A stretch of 64,000 bases of DNA. It comes from Saccharopolyspora elongata. GTDB lineage: Bacteria > Actinomycetota > Actinomycetes > Mycobacteriales > Pseudonocardiaceae. The stretch spans positions 24,339-88,338 of the forward strand of contig NZ_SMKW01000039.1 of assembly GCF_004348985.1 (NCBI RefSeq), in the 5' to 3' direction. A program made the position numbers and the translations under genes. Positions 1 to 8,860 of the stretch are shown here, one piece after another. The notes beneath the pieces were generated by a model. That model was not told the origin of the DNA, did no database searches, and worked only from the letters and a program-made list of their open reading frames with translations. The stretch's first letter is position 1, and each line of letters opens with the position of its first letter.

Positions 1-1
1 G

Positions 2-583
2 ACAAGTCGACGTGTCGTTGCGTGGGTGACCATGTCCATGGACGGCTACACCAGCGGTCTCGAAGGACCCGCGCACGACAACTGGCTCTACGAGCACGTG
101 AAGCACGAAGCGTCCGCCGCCCACTTCGAGGGCATCTGGCGCGGCGCAAGCACGGTACTGCTGGGGCGCACGAACTACGAAGGGTTCTACTCCGTCTGGC
201 CGGGCATAACCCGCGACCCCGCAACCGATCCGCGCAACCGGGACCTGGGCGAGTTCCTGAACACCGTGGAGAAGGTCGTCTTCTCCAGGACGCTGGAGAC
301 GGCCGACTGGGAGAACTCCCGCGTCGCCCGCGACCTGGAGGCAGAGGTCAAAGCGCTCCGGGACACGCCGGGCAAGGACATCCTCGCGGTCAACAGCGCG
401 AGCATCATCCAGGCGCTGCTGCGCGCCGACCTGATCGACGAACTGCGCTTCGTGGTGGTCCCCGCGCTACTGGGAGGCGGCCTACGCCTGTTCGAGGCGG
501 GAATTCCTGCTTCGAACTGGTCCCTGGCCCAAACCACTGTCCTGCCCGATGGCGCGATCGGCGTGCACTACACCCGAGCCTGA
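2..583 (+). CDS. Dihydrofolate reductase-fold (RibD C-terminal-like) protein, 5'-truncated by window edge
   Basis: Probable NAD(P)H-dependent reductase of the RibD-C/DHFR-like superfamily; substrate unknown. The first ATG/GTG codons (26, 32, 38) are not convincing starts: the reading frame is open to base 2 and encodes the usual first beta strand (RRVVAWVTMSMDGY), so the true start lies left of the window. Visible family features are the MSMDGY strand-turn, the LLGRTNYEGF nucleotide-binding segment and the C-terminal VVVPALLGGGLRLFE segment typical of this family. It converges with uvrA. What is seen is fold-level similarity; the role (resistance, pteridine or flavin reduction) cannot be told. 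Confidence 0.85.
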   Translation, partial: TSRRVVAWVTMSMDGYTSGLEGPAHDNWLYEHVKHEASAAHFEGIWRGASTVLLGRTNYEGFYSVWPGITRDPATDPRNRDLGEFLNTVEKVVFSRTLETADWENSRVARDLEAEVKALRDTPGKDILAVNSASIIQALLRADLIDELRFVVVPALLGGGLRLFEAGIPASNWSLAQTTVLPDGAIGVHYTRA

Positions 584-613
584 CCGGACGATTCCGGACG
601 GGCGAGTCCGGTC
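582..613. repeat. Short inverted repeat after the reductase gene
   Basis: GACCGGAC at 582-589 is complementary to GTCCGGTC at 606-613. It starts on the stop codon of the DHFR-fold gene and may help terminate it together with the stronger hairpin at 619-655. Confidence 0.4.
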
Positions 614-618
614 CCGAA

Positions 619-655
619 CCAGGCCCGGTGATGATCTTGCGCTCACCGGGCCTGG
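619..655. terminator. Bidirectional hairpin between convergent genes
   Basis: CCAGGCCCGGTGA (619-631) and TCACCGGGCCTGG (643-655) form a perfect 13-bp stem with an 11-base loop. It sits between the convergent ends of the reductase gene and uvrA, as expected for a factor-independent GC-rich actinobacterial terminator; no clear T-run follows. Confidence 0.7.
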
Positions 656-714
656 CCTGGCAGAACACCTGCTGTCCGATTCATCGGCCAGCAGGCGCCT
701 TCCTCACCGGTTGG

Positions 715-3576
715 TCAGCGCTCGGAGAGCACCGGGGCCAGGAAGCGGCCGGTGTGGCTCTCGTCGATCTCCGCGAGCTCCTCCGGGGTGCCCTCGGCCA
801 CCAGGATGCCGCCGCCGGAGCCGCCCTCCGGGCCCATGTCCAGCACCCAGTCCGCCGTCTTGATGACGTCCAGGTTGTGCTCGATCACGATCACCGTGTT
901 GCCCTTGTCCACCAGGCCGTTGATCACGCCGAGCAGCTTGCGGATGTCCTCGAAGTGCAGGCCTGTCGTCGGCTCGTCGAGGATGTAGACCGTCTTGCCG
1001 GTGGACCGCTTCTGCAGCTCGCTGGCCAGCTTGACGCGCTGCGCCTCACCACCGGAGAGCGTCGGCGCCGGCTGCCCCAGCCGCACGTAGCCCAGGCCCA
1101 CGTCCACCAGCGTCTTCAGGTGCCGGTGGATGGCGTTGATCGGCTCGAAGAACGACGCGGCCTCCTCGATCGGCATGTCGAGGACCTCGGCGATCGTCTT
1201 GCCCTTGTAGTGCACCTCCAGGGTCTCCCGGTTGTACCGGGCGCCCTTGCACACCTCGCACGGCACGTACACGTCCGGCAGGAAGTTCATCTCGATCTTC
1301 AGCGTGCCGTCACCGGCGCACGACTCGCACCGGCCGCCCTTGACGTTGAACGAGAACCGGCCCGGCTGGTAGCCGCGCACCTTCGCCTCAGTCGTCGCCG
1401 CGAACAGCTTGCGGATGTGGTCGAACACGCCGGTGTAGGTGGCCGGGTTCGACCGCGGGGTGCGGCCGATCGGCGACTGGTCGACCTGCACCAGCTTGTC
1501 GACGTGCTCCAGGCCCTTGATCCGCGTGTGCCTGCCGGGCACCTGCCGGGCACCGTTGAGCTTGTTCGCCAGCACCGACGCGAGGATGTCGTTGACCAGC
1601 GTCGACTTGCCCGACCCGGAGACGCCGGTGACCGACACCAGGCAGCCCAGCGGGAACGACACGTCGATCTTGCGCAGGTTGTGCTCGCGCGCCCCGACCA
1701 CGGTCAGCTGCCGCTTGCGGTCGCGCGGGCGCCGCACCTCGGGCACCGGGATCTGCTTGCGCCCCGCCAGGTACGCGCCGGTGAGCGACTGCTTGTTCTC
1801 CAGCAGCTTCTTGTACGGTCCGCTGTGGACGACCTGGCCGCCGTGCTCGCCCGCGCCGGGCCCGATGTCGACCACCCAGTCCGCGCTGCGCACGGTGTCC
1901 TCGTCGTGCTCGACGACGATCAGCGTGTTGCCCAGGTCCCGCAGCCGGCTGAGGGTCTCCAGCAGCCGGTGGTTGTCCCGCTGGTGCAGCCCGATCGACG
2001 GCTCGTCCAGCACGTAGAGCACGCCGACCAGGCCGGAGCCGATCTGGGTCGCCAGCCGGATGCGCTGCGCCTCGCCACCGGAGAGCGTCCCGGCAGCGCG
2101 GTCCAGCGACAGGTAGTCCAGGCCGACGTCGAGCAGGAAGCCCAGCCGCGCCTGCACCTCCTTGAGCACCCGCCCGGCGATCATCTGCTCGCGCGTGCCC
2201 AGCACCAGCCCATCCAGGAACGTCGCGCACTCGCGCACGCTCAGTGCGCTGACCTCGGCGATGGACAGCTCGCCGCGCTCGTCGTTCTCCATCGTGACGG
2301 CCAGGATCTCCGGCTTGAGCCGGGTGCCGTCGCAGGCCGGGCACGGCACGTCCCGCATGTAGCCCTCGTACTTCTCGCGGGCGTAGTCGGACTCGGTCTG
2401 CTCCAGGCGCCGCTCCAGGAACGGGATGACGCCCTCGTAGTTGGCGTAGTAGGAGCGGGTCCGGCCGTAGCGGTTCTTGTACCGGACGTGCACCTGGTCG
2501 TTGGTGCCGTGCAGCACCGCCTTCTTGACCTTGGTTGACAGCTGCCGCCACGGCGCGTCCATCCGGAAGCCGATGGCCTCCGACAGCGAGGTCAGCAGCC
2601 GGGTGAAGTACTCCGCGGTGTGCCCGCCCGCCCACGGCGCGATGGCGCCGTCGGCCAGCGACAACTCCTCGTCCGGCACGACGAGCTCCGGGTCGACCTC
2701 CTTGCGGATGCCCAGGCCCGCGCACTCCGGACACGCCCCGTAGGGCGAGTTGAAGGAGAACGACCGCGGTTCGAGCTCGTCCACGCCCAGCGGGTGGCCG
2801 TTGGGGCAGGCCAGGTTCTCGGAGAACTTCCGCTCCCGGTTCGGGTCGTCCTCGTCGAGGTCGATGAACTCGATCAGCACCAGCCCGTCGGCCAGCCGCA
2901 GCGCGGTCTCCACCGAGTCGGTCAGCCGCTGCTTCGCGCCGGTCTTCACGGTGAGCCGGTCGATGACCACCGCGATGTCGTGCTTCTCCTGCTTCTTCAG
3001 CTTCGGCGGGGCGTCCAGCTGGTGCACCACGCCGTCGATGCGGGCGCGCGCGTAGCCCTGCGACTGCAGCTGCTCGAACAGGTCGACGTACTCGCCCTTG
3101 CGGCCGCGCACCACCGGGGCCAGCACCTGGAACTTGGCCCGGTCGGGCATCTCCAGCACCTGGTCCACGATCTGCTGCGGGGTCTGCTTGCTGATCGCTT
3201 CGCCGCAGGTCGGGCAGTGCGGCTTGCCTGCTCGGGCGTACAGCAGCCGCAGGTAGTCGTAGACCTCGGTGATGGTGCCCACCGTCGACCGCGGGTTGCG
3301 GCTGGTGGACTTCTGGTCGATCGACACCGCCGGGGACAGTCCCTCGATGAAGTCCACATCGGGCTTGTCCATCTGACCGAGGAACTGGCGGGCGTAGGCG
3401 GACAGCGACTCGACGTAGCGGCGCTGCCCCTCCGCGAAGATGGTGTCGAAGGCCAGGCTCGACTTCCCGGAGCCGGACAGCCCGGTGAACACGATCAGGC
3501 TGTCTCGGGGCAGGTCCAGGTCGATCCCGCGCAGGTTGTGCTCACGGGCGCCGCGAACGACAAGGCGGTCAGCCAC
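715..3576 (-). CDS. uvrA: UvrABC excinuclease subunit A
   Basis: DNA-damage recognition ATPase of nucleotide excision repair; a dimer loads UvrB at lesions in the cytoplasm. The 953-residue product is full length for the family. It has two ABC modules: Walker A GLSGSGKSS at about residues 32-40 and GVSGSGKST in the second half, with signature motifs LSGGEAQRIRLA and LSGGEAQRVKLA. Zinc-finger cysteine pairs (CPTC, CPECAG, CESCAG, CEVCKG) are present. The start is GTG with an AAGGGA ribosome-binding site. An MBL-fold hydrolase lies nearby, as beside uvrA in M. tuberculosis (Rv1637c/Rv1638). No canonical mycobacterial SOS box was recognised upstream, so SOS control is not shown. Confidence 0.98.
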   Translation of the reverse strand: MADRLVVRGAREHNLRGIDLDLPRDSLIVFTGLSGSGKSSLAFDTIFAEGQRRYVESLSAYARQFLGQMDKPDVDFIEGLSPAVSIDQKSTSRNPRSTVGTITEVYDYLRLLYARAGKPHCPTCGEAISKQTPQQIVDQVLEMPDRAKFQVLAPVVRGRKGEYVDLFEQLQSQGYARARIDGVVHQLDAPPKLKKQEKHDIAVVIDRLTVKTGAKQRLTDSVETALRLADGLVLIEFIDLDEDDPNRERKFSENLACPNGHPLGVDELEPRSFSFNSPYGACPECAGLGIRKEVDPELVVPDEELSLADGAIAPWAGGHTAEYFTRLLTSLSEAIGFRMDAPWRQLSTKVKKAVLHGTNDQVHVRYKNRYGRTRSYYANYEGVIPFLERRLEQTESDYAREKYEGYMRDVPCPACDGTRLKPEILAVTMENDERGELSIAEVSALSVRECATFLDGLVLGTREQMIAGRVLKEVQARLGFLLDVGLDYLSLDRAAGTLSGGEAQRIRLATQIGSGLVGVLYVLDEPSIGLHQRDNHRLLETLSRLRDLGNTLIVVEHDEDTVRSADWVVDIGPGAGEHGGQVVHSGPYKKLLENKQSLTGAYLAGRKQIPVPEVRRPRDRKRQLTVVGAREHNLRKIDVSFPLGCLVSVTGVSGSGKSTLVNDILASVLANKLNGARQVPGRHTRIKGLEHVDKLVQVDQSPIGRTPRSNPATYTGVFDHIRKLFAATTEAKVRGYQPGRFSFNVKGGRCESCAGDGTLKIEMNFLPDVYVPCEVCKGARYNRETLEVHYKGKTIAEVLDMPIEEAASFFEPINAIHRHLKTLVDVGLGYVRLGQPAPTLSGGEAQRVKLASELQKRSTGKTVYILDEPTTGLHFEDIRKLLGVINGLVDKGNTVIVIEHNLDVIKTADWVLDMGPEGGSGGGILVAEGTPEELAEIDESHTGRFLAPVLSER

Positions 3577-3884
3577 GGTGATCCCTTCGAAAAGTTCTGG
3601 TGTTGACGTGGACGCGCGCCGGCTGCAGGCAGTGCATCGGCAGGTACGCGGCGTCGCCCGCCCATGCTATTCGGGGCCTCTGACAGTCCCGGATCGCGTG
3701 CGGCGCGCAGCCTGCGCAACAACCACCCCGCACCCGAACGAGTGACACACGGGGAGGTCGACCGCGACTCCTCCGACGATACGCAAATTCCCCCGGAATG
3801 GGCACTGTCGCGCCTGTGGCCTGCGCAATTAAGCTCGATGTTCACCGGTCGCGAAATTCCCTCCTGCACGCAGAGGTTGACCTC
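3577..3884. other. Intergenic region between divergent uvrA and DinB-like gene
   Basis: About 308 bases without a convincing gene. It must hold the promoters of uvrA (leftward) and of the downstream enzyme (rightward). A possible -10 (TAAGCT, 3830-3835) lies 50 bases before the rightward start. No repeat or strong hairpin was seen. Confidence 0.5.
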
Positions 3885-4664
3885 ATGGCTGATATCGCCC
3901 TCGGGACCGGTGGCCGCAGCGCTGCGCAGCCGGCGGCCGCCGCACAACTCGCCCACCAGGTCACGACCCAGCTGACCGCCATCGACGAAGCGAGCAACCG
4001 GCTGCTGGACACGGTCGCCGGCCTCGACGAGCTGGCCGTGCGCCAGCCCAGCCTGCTGCCCGGGTGGAGCAGGGCGCACGTGATCACGCACCTGGCCCGC
4101 AACGCCGACGGGTTCGTCAACCTGCTGATCTGGGCGCGGACCGGGATCGAGCACGCGATGTACGCCAGCGGCGACGACCGGGACCAGGCCATCGCCGAAG
4201 GCGCGGTGCGCAGCCACCGGCTGCTGCTGGAGGACCTGGCGGCGTCCTGCGACCGCTTCGCGCACGCCGCCCGCGCGCTGCCGGAGGCGGCGTGGACCGC
4301 GGAGATCGCCGACGCGGTGGGCGACCCGATGCCCGCGCACCACATGCTGCGGCTGCGCCTGCTGGAGATCTGGGTGCACCTGGTCGACCTCGATCACGAC
4401 GTGGACTTCGACGACATCCCGCGGCCGGCCGCGGAGCAGCTGCTGGAGGACGTGGTCCAGCAGTACGGCGGGCGGCCGGACGTGCCCGCGCTGTCGGTGG
4501 AGGTCGACTTCGGCGACCACCGGCGGACCTGGGACCTGCGCGGCACCACCGCCGCGCCGAGCCGGGTGCGCGGCGAGCCGGGCCCGATGCTCGGCTGGCT
4601 GCTGGGCCGGACCGGCTCGGAGCTGCTGGACGGCGACCCCCCGAACCTCCCGGACTGGCTCTGA
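3885..4664 (+). CDS. Maleylpyruvate isomerase-like, mycothiol-dependent (DinB-fold) enzyme
   Basis: Member of the actinobacterial DinB/mycothiol-dependent maleylpyruvate isomerase superfamily: a four-helix-bundle metal-binding N domain (LPGWSRAHVITHLARNADG, and the IWVHLVDLDHDV histidines) followed by a C-terminal domain ending NLPDWL. True substrate unknown; many members conjugate mycothiol to electrophiles. The ATG at 3885 is chosen over an in-frame GTG at 3798 because AGAGG (3872-3876) sits 8 bases before it and homologues begin near this point; 259 residues is a normal length. It is followed directly by a dispersed palindrome and an antiporter remnant. Confidence 0.85.
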   Translation: MADIALGTGGRSAAQPAAAAQLAHQVTTQLTAIDEASNRLLDTVAGLDELAVRQPSLLPGWSRAHVITHLARNADGFVNLLIWARTGIEHAMYASGDDRDQAIAEGAVRSHRLLLEDLAASCDRFAHAARALPEAAWTAEIADAVGDPMPAHHMLRLRLLEIWVHLVDLDHDVDFDDIPRPAAEQLLEDVVQQYGGRPDVPALSVEVDFGDHRRTWDLRGTTAAPSRVRGEPGPMLGWLLGRTGSELLDGDPPNLPDWL

Positions 4665-4690
4665 ACCCGCCCGTTTCCGCAGCTCACCAC

Positions 4691-4733
4691 CCGTGCGCAC
4701 TTTGTGTCGCCATAGCAGCACAACGTGCACATG
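4691..4733. repeat. Dispersed palindrome, family A, copy 1 (degenerate right arm)
   Basis: Left arm GTGCGCACTTTGTG, core GCCATAGC, right arm AACGTGCAC. The left half and core match the copy at 24897-24943 almost base for base. It lies between an intact gene and a decayed antiporter fragment. Confidence 0.7.
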
Positions 4734-4741
4734 GCTCTTGA

Positions 4742-5112
4742 CCAGGCAAAACGCCCATCCTGGTCGAGCTCAAGCTCGGCGACGTGCGCGGCAAGCCGAC
4801 GCGGCTGGCGACGCCGAACGCACCCGCGCTGCTGCCGGTCTTCCTGGCGCTGTTCTTCGTGATCCGCGGGCTGCCGATCCTCGCCCTGCACCGCCGCGAC
4901 CTGCCGAAGCGTCCGAAGTGGACGCTCGCGCTGCTCGGGTCCGCGGCGCTGCCGATGGTCGTGGTGATCACCACGATCGGCAGGAGGTCGGTGCGATGCC
5001 GCCGAGCACCGCCTCCGCCCTGGTCGGCGCGGCGATGATCAGCGTCCTCGTCTTCCCGATGCTGGGACTGCGCGTCAGCCGGTCGGCAGCCCTGGCGAAG
5101 TCGGACGCCTGA
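4742..5112 (+). pseudogene. Remnant of a CPA2-type cation:proton antiporter (C-terminal part, frameshifted)
   Basis: From 4742 one frame encodes PILVELKLGDVRGKP then ALLPVFLALFFVIRGLPILAL and MVVVITTIG, typical of the last membrane segments of Na+/H+ antiporters. Near 4981 the similarity jumps one frame to EVGAMPPSTASALVGAAMIS and continues with SVLVFPMLGLRVS to a TGA at 5112. The N-terminal two thirds are missing and the frame is broken, so it cannot make a transporter. The family palindrome at 4691-4733 abuts the truncated end. Identification rests on motif recognition. Confidence 0.7.
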
Positions 5113-5196
5113 GCACTCGGTCGAGCTGCACGAATGCCCCGAAAGCGCGACTCTGTCGGTGGACACGTCATCGAGCAACTTGAGGGGGCGTGCACG

Positions 5197-5688
5197 ATGT
5201 CCAGTCCGCAGACCGGGCCCGAGTCCCAGGCGAAGGCCGAGGGGACGATGCCCGAGCAGGCAGCTGCGCCCGAGCAGCAGAAGCAGTGGGCGATGGCGCC
5301 CGCGCAGCCCACCGGCGCGATGTCCGGGTGGCTGGCGTTCGCCGGGTCGCTGATCGCGATGATCGGCATTTTCAACATCATCGGCGGGATCACCGCGCTG
5401 TTCCGGCCCACCTACTACCTCGTCGGAACCGCTCAGCTGCTGGTCTTCGACTTCGCCGCCTGGGGCTGGTTCTGGCTGGCGCTGGGCGTCGTGCAGGTCG
5501 TGGCCGGCGTCGGCTGCATGTACGGGCAGATGTGGGCGCGGATGACGGGCATCGGCCTGGCCGCGCTGAGCGCGATCGCGCACCTGGCGTTCCTCGCGGC
5601 GTTCCCGCTGTGGTCGCTGGTGGTCATCGCGATGTCCGTGCTGGTGATCTACGGCCTGATGGTGCCTCCGCGGGGGGCGGTCGCCTGA
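5197..5688 (+). CDS. Small four-helix integral membrane protein (DUF7144-like)
   Basis: A 163-residue protein with a hydrophilic, Gln/Ala/Pro-rich cytoplasmic head (about 45 residues) followed by four hydrophobic segments (GWLAFAGSLIAMIGIFNIIGG; the LVFDFAAWGWFWLALGVVQVV segment; MTGIGLAALSAIAHLAFLAAF; the LVVIAMSVLVIYGLMV segment). This layout matches the actinobacterial DUF7144 family; function unknown. Start ATG 5197 is favoured by GAGGGGG at 5182-5188; an upstream in-frame ATG (5134) lacks a site. Confidence 0.8.
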   Translation: MSSPQTGPESQAKAEGTMPEQAAAPEQQKQWAMAPAQPTGAMSGWLAFAGSLIAMIGIFNIIGGITALFRPTYYLVGTAQLLVFDFAAWGWFWLALGVVQVVAGVGCMYGQMWARMTGIGLAALSAIAHLAFLAAFPLWSLVVIAMSVLVIYGLMVPPRGAVA

Positions 5689-5725
5689 CCGGCGATCATC
5701 CGCCGAAGCCGCGAGCGCGGGGCGT

Positions 5726-5737
5726 TAGGCTCGGGCC
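5726..5737 (+). promoter_or_regulatory. Leaderless-type promoter -10 for the MBL hydrolase
   Basis: TAGGCT at 5726-5731 is separated by exactly six bases from the GTG start at 5738, with no Shine-Dalgarno sequence. This is the geometry of actinobacterial leaderless transcripts, in which the start codon is the mRNA 5' end. Confidence 0.65.
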
Positions 5738-6415
5738 GTGGAGCTTCAAGGACAGTACGACGGACACGTCGAACCAGGTGGTGCCCCGGCGCGCCGTGAG
5801 CTGGACGCGCTGACCATCACCAAGATCTCGGTCGGCCCGATGGACAACAACGCGTACCTGCTGGTGTGCCGCAGCACCGGCGACGCGCTGCTGGTCGACG
5901 CCGCCAACGACTCGGAGCGGCTGGCCGACCTGCTCGGCCACGACGCCCAGCGCCCGCGGCTGCGCACCATCGTGACCACCCACCAGCACGCCGACCACTG
6001 GCAGGCGCTGGGCGCCGTCGCCGGCCAGACCGGGTGCTTCACGCTGGCGCACCCGGCGGACGCCGATGCGCTGCCGGTGCCGCCGGACCGCCTGGTCGAG
6101 CACGGCGACACCATCGAGGTCGGCGAGTCCCAGCTGTCGGTGATCCACCTGCGCGGCCACACGCCGGGATCGATCGCCCTGCTCTACCGCGACCCGAACG
6201 GGCACCCGCACCTGTTCACGGGCGACTCCCTGTTCCCCGGCGGCGTGGGCAAGACCAGCTCCCCGGAGAACTTCCGGTCGCTGATCGACGACGTGGAGAA
6301 CCGGATCTTCGCCGAGCTGCCGGACGACACCTGGTTCTACCCGGGCCACGGCGACGACTCGACCCTCGGGGCGGAGCGCCCCAAGCTCGCCGAGTGGCGC
6401 GAGCGCGGCTGGTGA
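5738..6415 (+). CDS. Metallo-beta-lactamase-fold hydrolase (glyoxalase II-like)
   Basis: Soluble dinuclear-metal hydrolase of 225 residues. The HxHxDH metal motif is visible as THQHADHW, followed by LRGHTPGS, the metal-bridging aspartate in FTGDSLFPGG and the late histidine in FYPGHGDDS. Family members cleave thioesters such as S-lactoyl-thiol conjugates; in an actinomycete the thiol may be mycothiol, but this is inference. The gene is probably read as a leaderless mRNA. Its stop overlaps the next start (GTGA), so the two are translationally coupled. Confidence 0.9.
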   Translation: MELQGQYDGHVEPGGAPARRELDALTITKISVGPMDNNAYLLVCRSTGDALLVDAANDSERLADLLGHDAQRPRLRTIVTTHQHADHWQALGAVAGQTGCFTLAHPADADALPVPPDRLVEHGDTIEVGESQLSVIHLRGHTPGSIALLYRDPNGHPHLFTGDSLFPGGVGKTSSPENFRSLIDDVENRIFAELPDDTWFYPGHGDDSTLGAERPKLAEWRERGW

Positions 6416-6798
6416 GCGCCGACCTCGCGGCCGAGGTCGAGCGGGTGCACCGGCTGCTCGCGGAGTGGCTGGGCACGGACTGCGGGCCCGCGGTGCTGGA
6501 AGCGCTGCGGTCCGCGCACGCCGACGACTTCACCATGATCACCACCGATGGCAGGCCGATGGCGGTCGAGGACCTCTTCGGCGCCCTCGCCGGTGCCCGG
6601 AACGCGGCGCCGGGCCTGACCATCGAGGTCGACGAGATCACCGCGGCGGCGGACGCGGCGGACTTCGCGGTGGTGCACTTCCGCGAAACCCACCACCACG
6701 AGGGCACGACGACCCGCCGCAGGACGACGTCGGTCCTGCGGCGAACCGGCGAAGGCCTCCGCTGGCAGCACCTCCACGAGACGGCGGTAGCGGACTGA
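6412..6798 (+). CDS. NTF2-like/DUF4440 small protein
   Basis: A 128-residue alpha+beta protein whose GTG start (6412) overlaps the TGA of the MBL gene, so it belongs to the same operon. The sequence (HADDFTMITTDGRPMAVEDL, ADFAVVHFRETHH, RTTSVLRRTGEGLRWQHLHE) has the helix-then-curved-sheet pattern of DUF4440/SnoaL-like NTF2 folds, which bind small hydrophobic ligands or act as isomerases. The role here is unknown; a partner or accessory to the adjacent hydrolase is only suggested by the overlap. Confidence 0.75.
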   Translation: MSADLAAEVERVHRLLAEWLGTDCGPAVLEALRSAHADDFTMITTDGRPMAVEDLFGALAGARNAAPGLTIEVDEITAAADAADFAVVHFRETHHHEGTTTRRRTTSVLRRTGEGLRWQHLHETAVAD

Positions 6799-6898
6799 AG
6801 CAGGTGCCGTGGGTCTGCCGGGAGCCGGGAGACCCACGGGCCGCCGGCTCCGCAAAATGCGTCGCCGCCGGCGGCCGCGCGGTGGTAGCAATGCTCGA

Positions 6899-7510
6899 GT
6901 GAGCGTTGAATTCCTGCTGACTTCGTTGGTGATCGTCGCGACGCCGGGTACCGGCATGCTCTACACGCTGGCCGCTGGGCTTTCCCGCGGCGCCCGGGCC
7001 AGCATCATCGCCGCCGTGGGCTGCACCCTCGGGATCGTCCCGCACATGCTCGCGGCCATCACCGGGCTCGCCGCGCTGCTGCACACCAGCGCCGTCGCGT
7101 TCCAGGTCATCAAGTACCTGGGCGTGGCTTACCTGCTCTACATGGCGTGGAGCACGTTGCGGGACAAGGGCGCGCTCACAGTGGAGCAGGACACGGCGCC
7201 GCGCTCGGCGGCGAAGGTGATCGTCTCCGGCGTCCTGGTGAACATCCTCAACCCGAAGCTCACCATCTTCTTCTTCGCGTTCCTGCCGCAGTTCGTGAGC
7301 AGCGCGGAGCCGAACGCGTTCCTCCGCATGGTCGAGCTCAGCGGTGTGTTCATGCTGCTGACGTTCGTGGTCTTCGCCGCCTGCGGCGCGTTCGCCGCCG
7401 CGATCCGCAACCACGTGATCAGCCGCCCCCGGGTGCTGGCCTGGATGCGCCGCACCTTCGCCGCGGCGTTCGTCACCCTCGGCGCCAAACTCGCCTTCAC
7501 CGAGCGGTGA
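6899..7510 (+). CDS. LysE/RhtB-family amino-acid exporter
   Basis: Inner-membrane efflux protein of 203 residues with about six hydrophobic segments. The family signature near the N terminus is clear: VATPGTGMLYTLAAGLSRGA, followed by GCTLGIVPHML and, mid-protein, NILNPKLTIFFFAFLPQFV. RhtB proteins export amino acids such as homoserine, threonine or lysine; the substrate cannot be predicted. The GTG at 6899 is preferred over a start at 6809 because the extra 30 Arg-rich residues have no counterpart in the family. Confidence 0.9.
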   Translation: MSVEFLLTSLVIVATPGTGMLYTLAAGLSRGARASIIAAVGCTLGIVPHMLAAITGLAALLHTSAVAFQVIKYLGVAYLLYMAWSTLRDKGALTVEQDTAPRSAAKVIVSGVLVNILNPKLTIFFFAFLPQFVSSAEPNAFLRMVELSGVFMLLTFVVFAACGAFAAAIRNHVISRPRVLAWMRRTFAAAFVTLGAKLAFTER

Positions 7511-7566
7511 CTCGCGCGGCCGGCTCGTTGCCCGCTGCGGCTGGTGAGAGCTCGACCGGAACGTGA

Positions 7567-8640
7567 TCAGCCGACGCCGGTGGTGTGTTCGGCGCGGAAC
7601 TGGCGGATGAGGACCTTCAAGGCCGCCGCGATGGGGAGCGCGGTCAGCGCGCCGAGGACTCCCGCGAGGGCCGCGCCGAGCAGGATCGCGACGAACGCGC
7701 CGAGCGGGCTCAGCTCCACCGTCTTGGCGAAGATTCGCGGCGCGATCAGGTAGTTCTCCACCATCTGGTACAGGCAGAAGAAGATCAGCGTCACCACCGC
7801 CAGGGTCAGGCTTTGGCTCAGGGCAACGAGAATCCCCGTCACCGACGCCAGCGTCGCGCCGACCTGCGGAACCGCGTCGAACAGCGCGACGACCAGCGCC
7901 AGCAGCGCCGGGTAGGGCACTCCGGCGAAGAAGAAGAACAGGTAGGAGACGATCCCGGCGCACAGGCAGACCACGGCCTGCCCGGTGACGTAGCCGCCGA
8001 CGCGGCCCATCGCCTGGCGCAGGGCCTCGGCCCGGCCCTCGTGGGCCGACGCGCCGCGTTCCACCGCGGCGTTGATCCGGGGCATCGCCAGCGAGAAGTA
8101 GACCGTCAGGGCTCCCGCGGTGCAGGCGGCGAAGATGCCGCCGAAGAACGTCCCGATCACGGCGAACCCCGCCGCCAGGGTGCTCGTCACGACGCCCGTG
8201 ACCGCACCCATCGCCTGCTGCAGCTGCTCGTGCACGCTCGGATCGTTCAGCTTCGCCTGCAGCTCGGGATCGGCGCTGAGCTTCGCCGCGATGCCGCTGA
8301 TGAGCTCCGGGATCTCCGAAACGAGCTGCCCGACCTGCCCCACGGCGGGCACCAGCGCCAGCAGCACGAGCGCGCCGATGAGCAGCACGGCTCCCAGGAG
8401 CAGCACCAGCAGGGCCAGCCCGCGACGCCAGCCGTGCCGGTGCAGCCAGGCGATGATCGGTTCCACGCCGAGCGCCAGGAAGAACCCGAGGAAGATCAGG
8501 ATCAGCATGTTGCGGGCCGAGTACGCCAGCACCGCGACGACCCCGACCAGCAGGTACACGCAGGCGATCTTCGCGTGGTCGAACAGCGAGAGCCCCGGCC
8601 GCTCGCCCGCCGGGACACCGCCAACTTCCGCATCGCTCAT
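7567..8640 (-). CDS. AI-2E family transporter (TqsA/PerM-like permease)
   Basis: Polytopic membrane protein of 357 residues. Eight or so hydrophobic segments, a central soluble stretch rich in Leu/Val/Gln (PELISGIAAKLSADPELQAK) and the family block YPALLALVVALFDAVPQVGA are visible. Members were linked to autoinducer-2 export or act as Na+/H+ antiporters. Start ATG 8640 has GGAGAGG upstream on the minus strand; a longer in-frame extension to 8829 is Arg/Pro rich and unlikely. Convergent with the LysE gene. Confidence 0.9.
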   Translation of the reverse strand: MSDAEVGGVPAGERPGLSLFDHAKIACVYLLVGVVAVLAYSARNMLILIFLGFFLALGVEPIIAWLHRHGWRRGLALLVLLLGAVLLIGALVLLALVPAVGQVGQLVSEIPELISGIAAKLSADPELQAKLNDPSVHEQLQQAMGAVTGVVTSTLAAGFAVIGTFFGGIFAACTAGALTVYFSLAMPRINAAVERGASAHEGRAEALRQAMGRVGGYVTGQAVVCLCAGIVSYLFFFFAGVPYPALLALVVALFDAVPQVGATLASVTGILVALSQSLTLAVVTLIFFCLYQMVENYLIAPRIFAKTVELSPLGAFVAILLGAALAGVLGALTALPIAAALKVLIRQFRAEHTTGVG

Positions 8641-8860
8641 TCCGCACCGCCTCTCCAGCCGAGCGGCGGGGCGCCGTCCCGCAGTACCGCCACTGTCCGT
8701 CCGCCGGGCACGGCGCGCAAAACACGACGGAGCGGGTCTTCGGACTTGCTGCGACCCTGCCGGAAACCCCGGCGCCTTTTTCACTCTTTTGGGTTTTGTC
8801 GGGGCGCTGTGCCACGCGTTCGAGGACACCGAGACGAAGCCTGCGGGCTGAGCGGGGTCG

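Noticed and set aside
22..2538. Very long open frames antisense to uvrA and many other genes
   Set aside because: They follow from high third-position GC; their translations are Arg/Pro/Gly/His-rich with no family motifs, while the opposite strand encodes recognisable proteins.
3577..3600. Possible LexA/SOS box upstream of uvrA (TTCGAAAAGTTC)
   Set aside because: The half-sites are two bases apart, not four as in the actinobacterial CGAAC-N4-GTTCG consensus.
3569..3805. 78-codon leftward frame between uvrA and the DinB-like gene
   Set aside because: Arg-rich composition, no ribosome-binding site, no recognisable motif.
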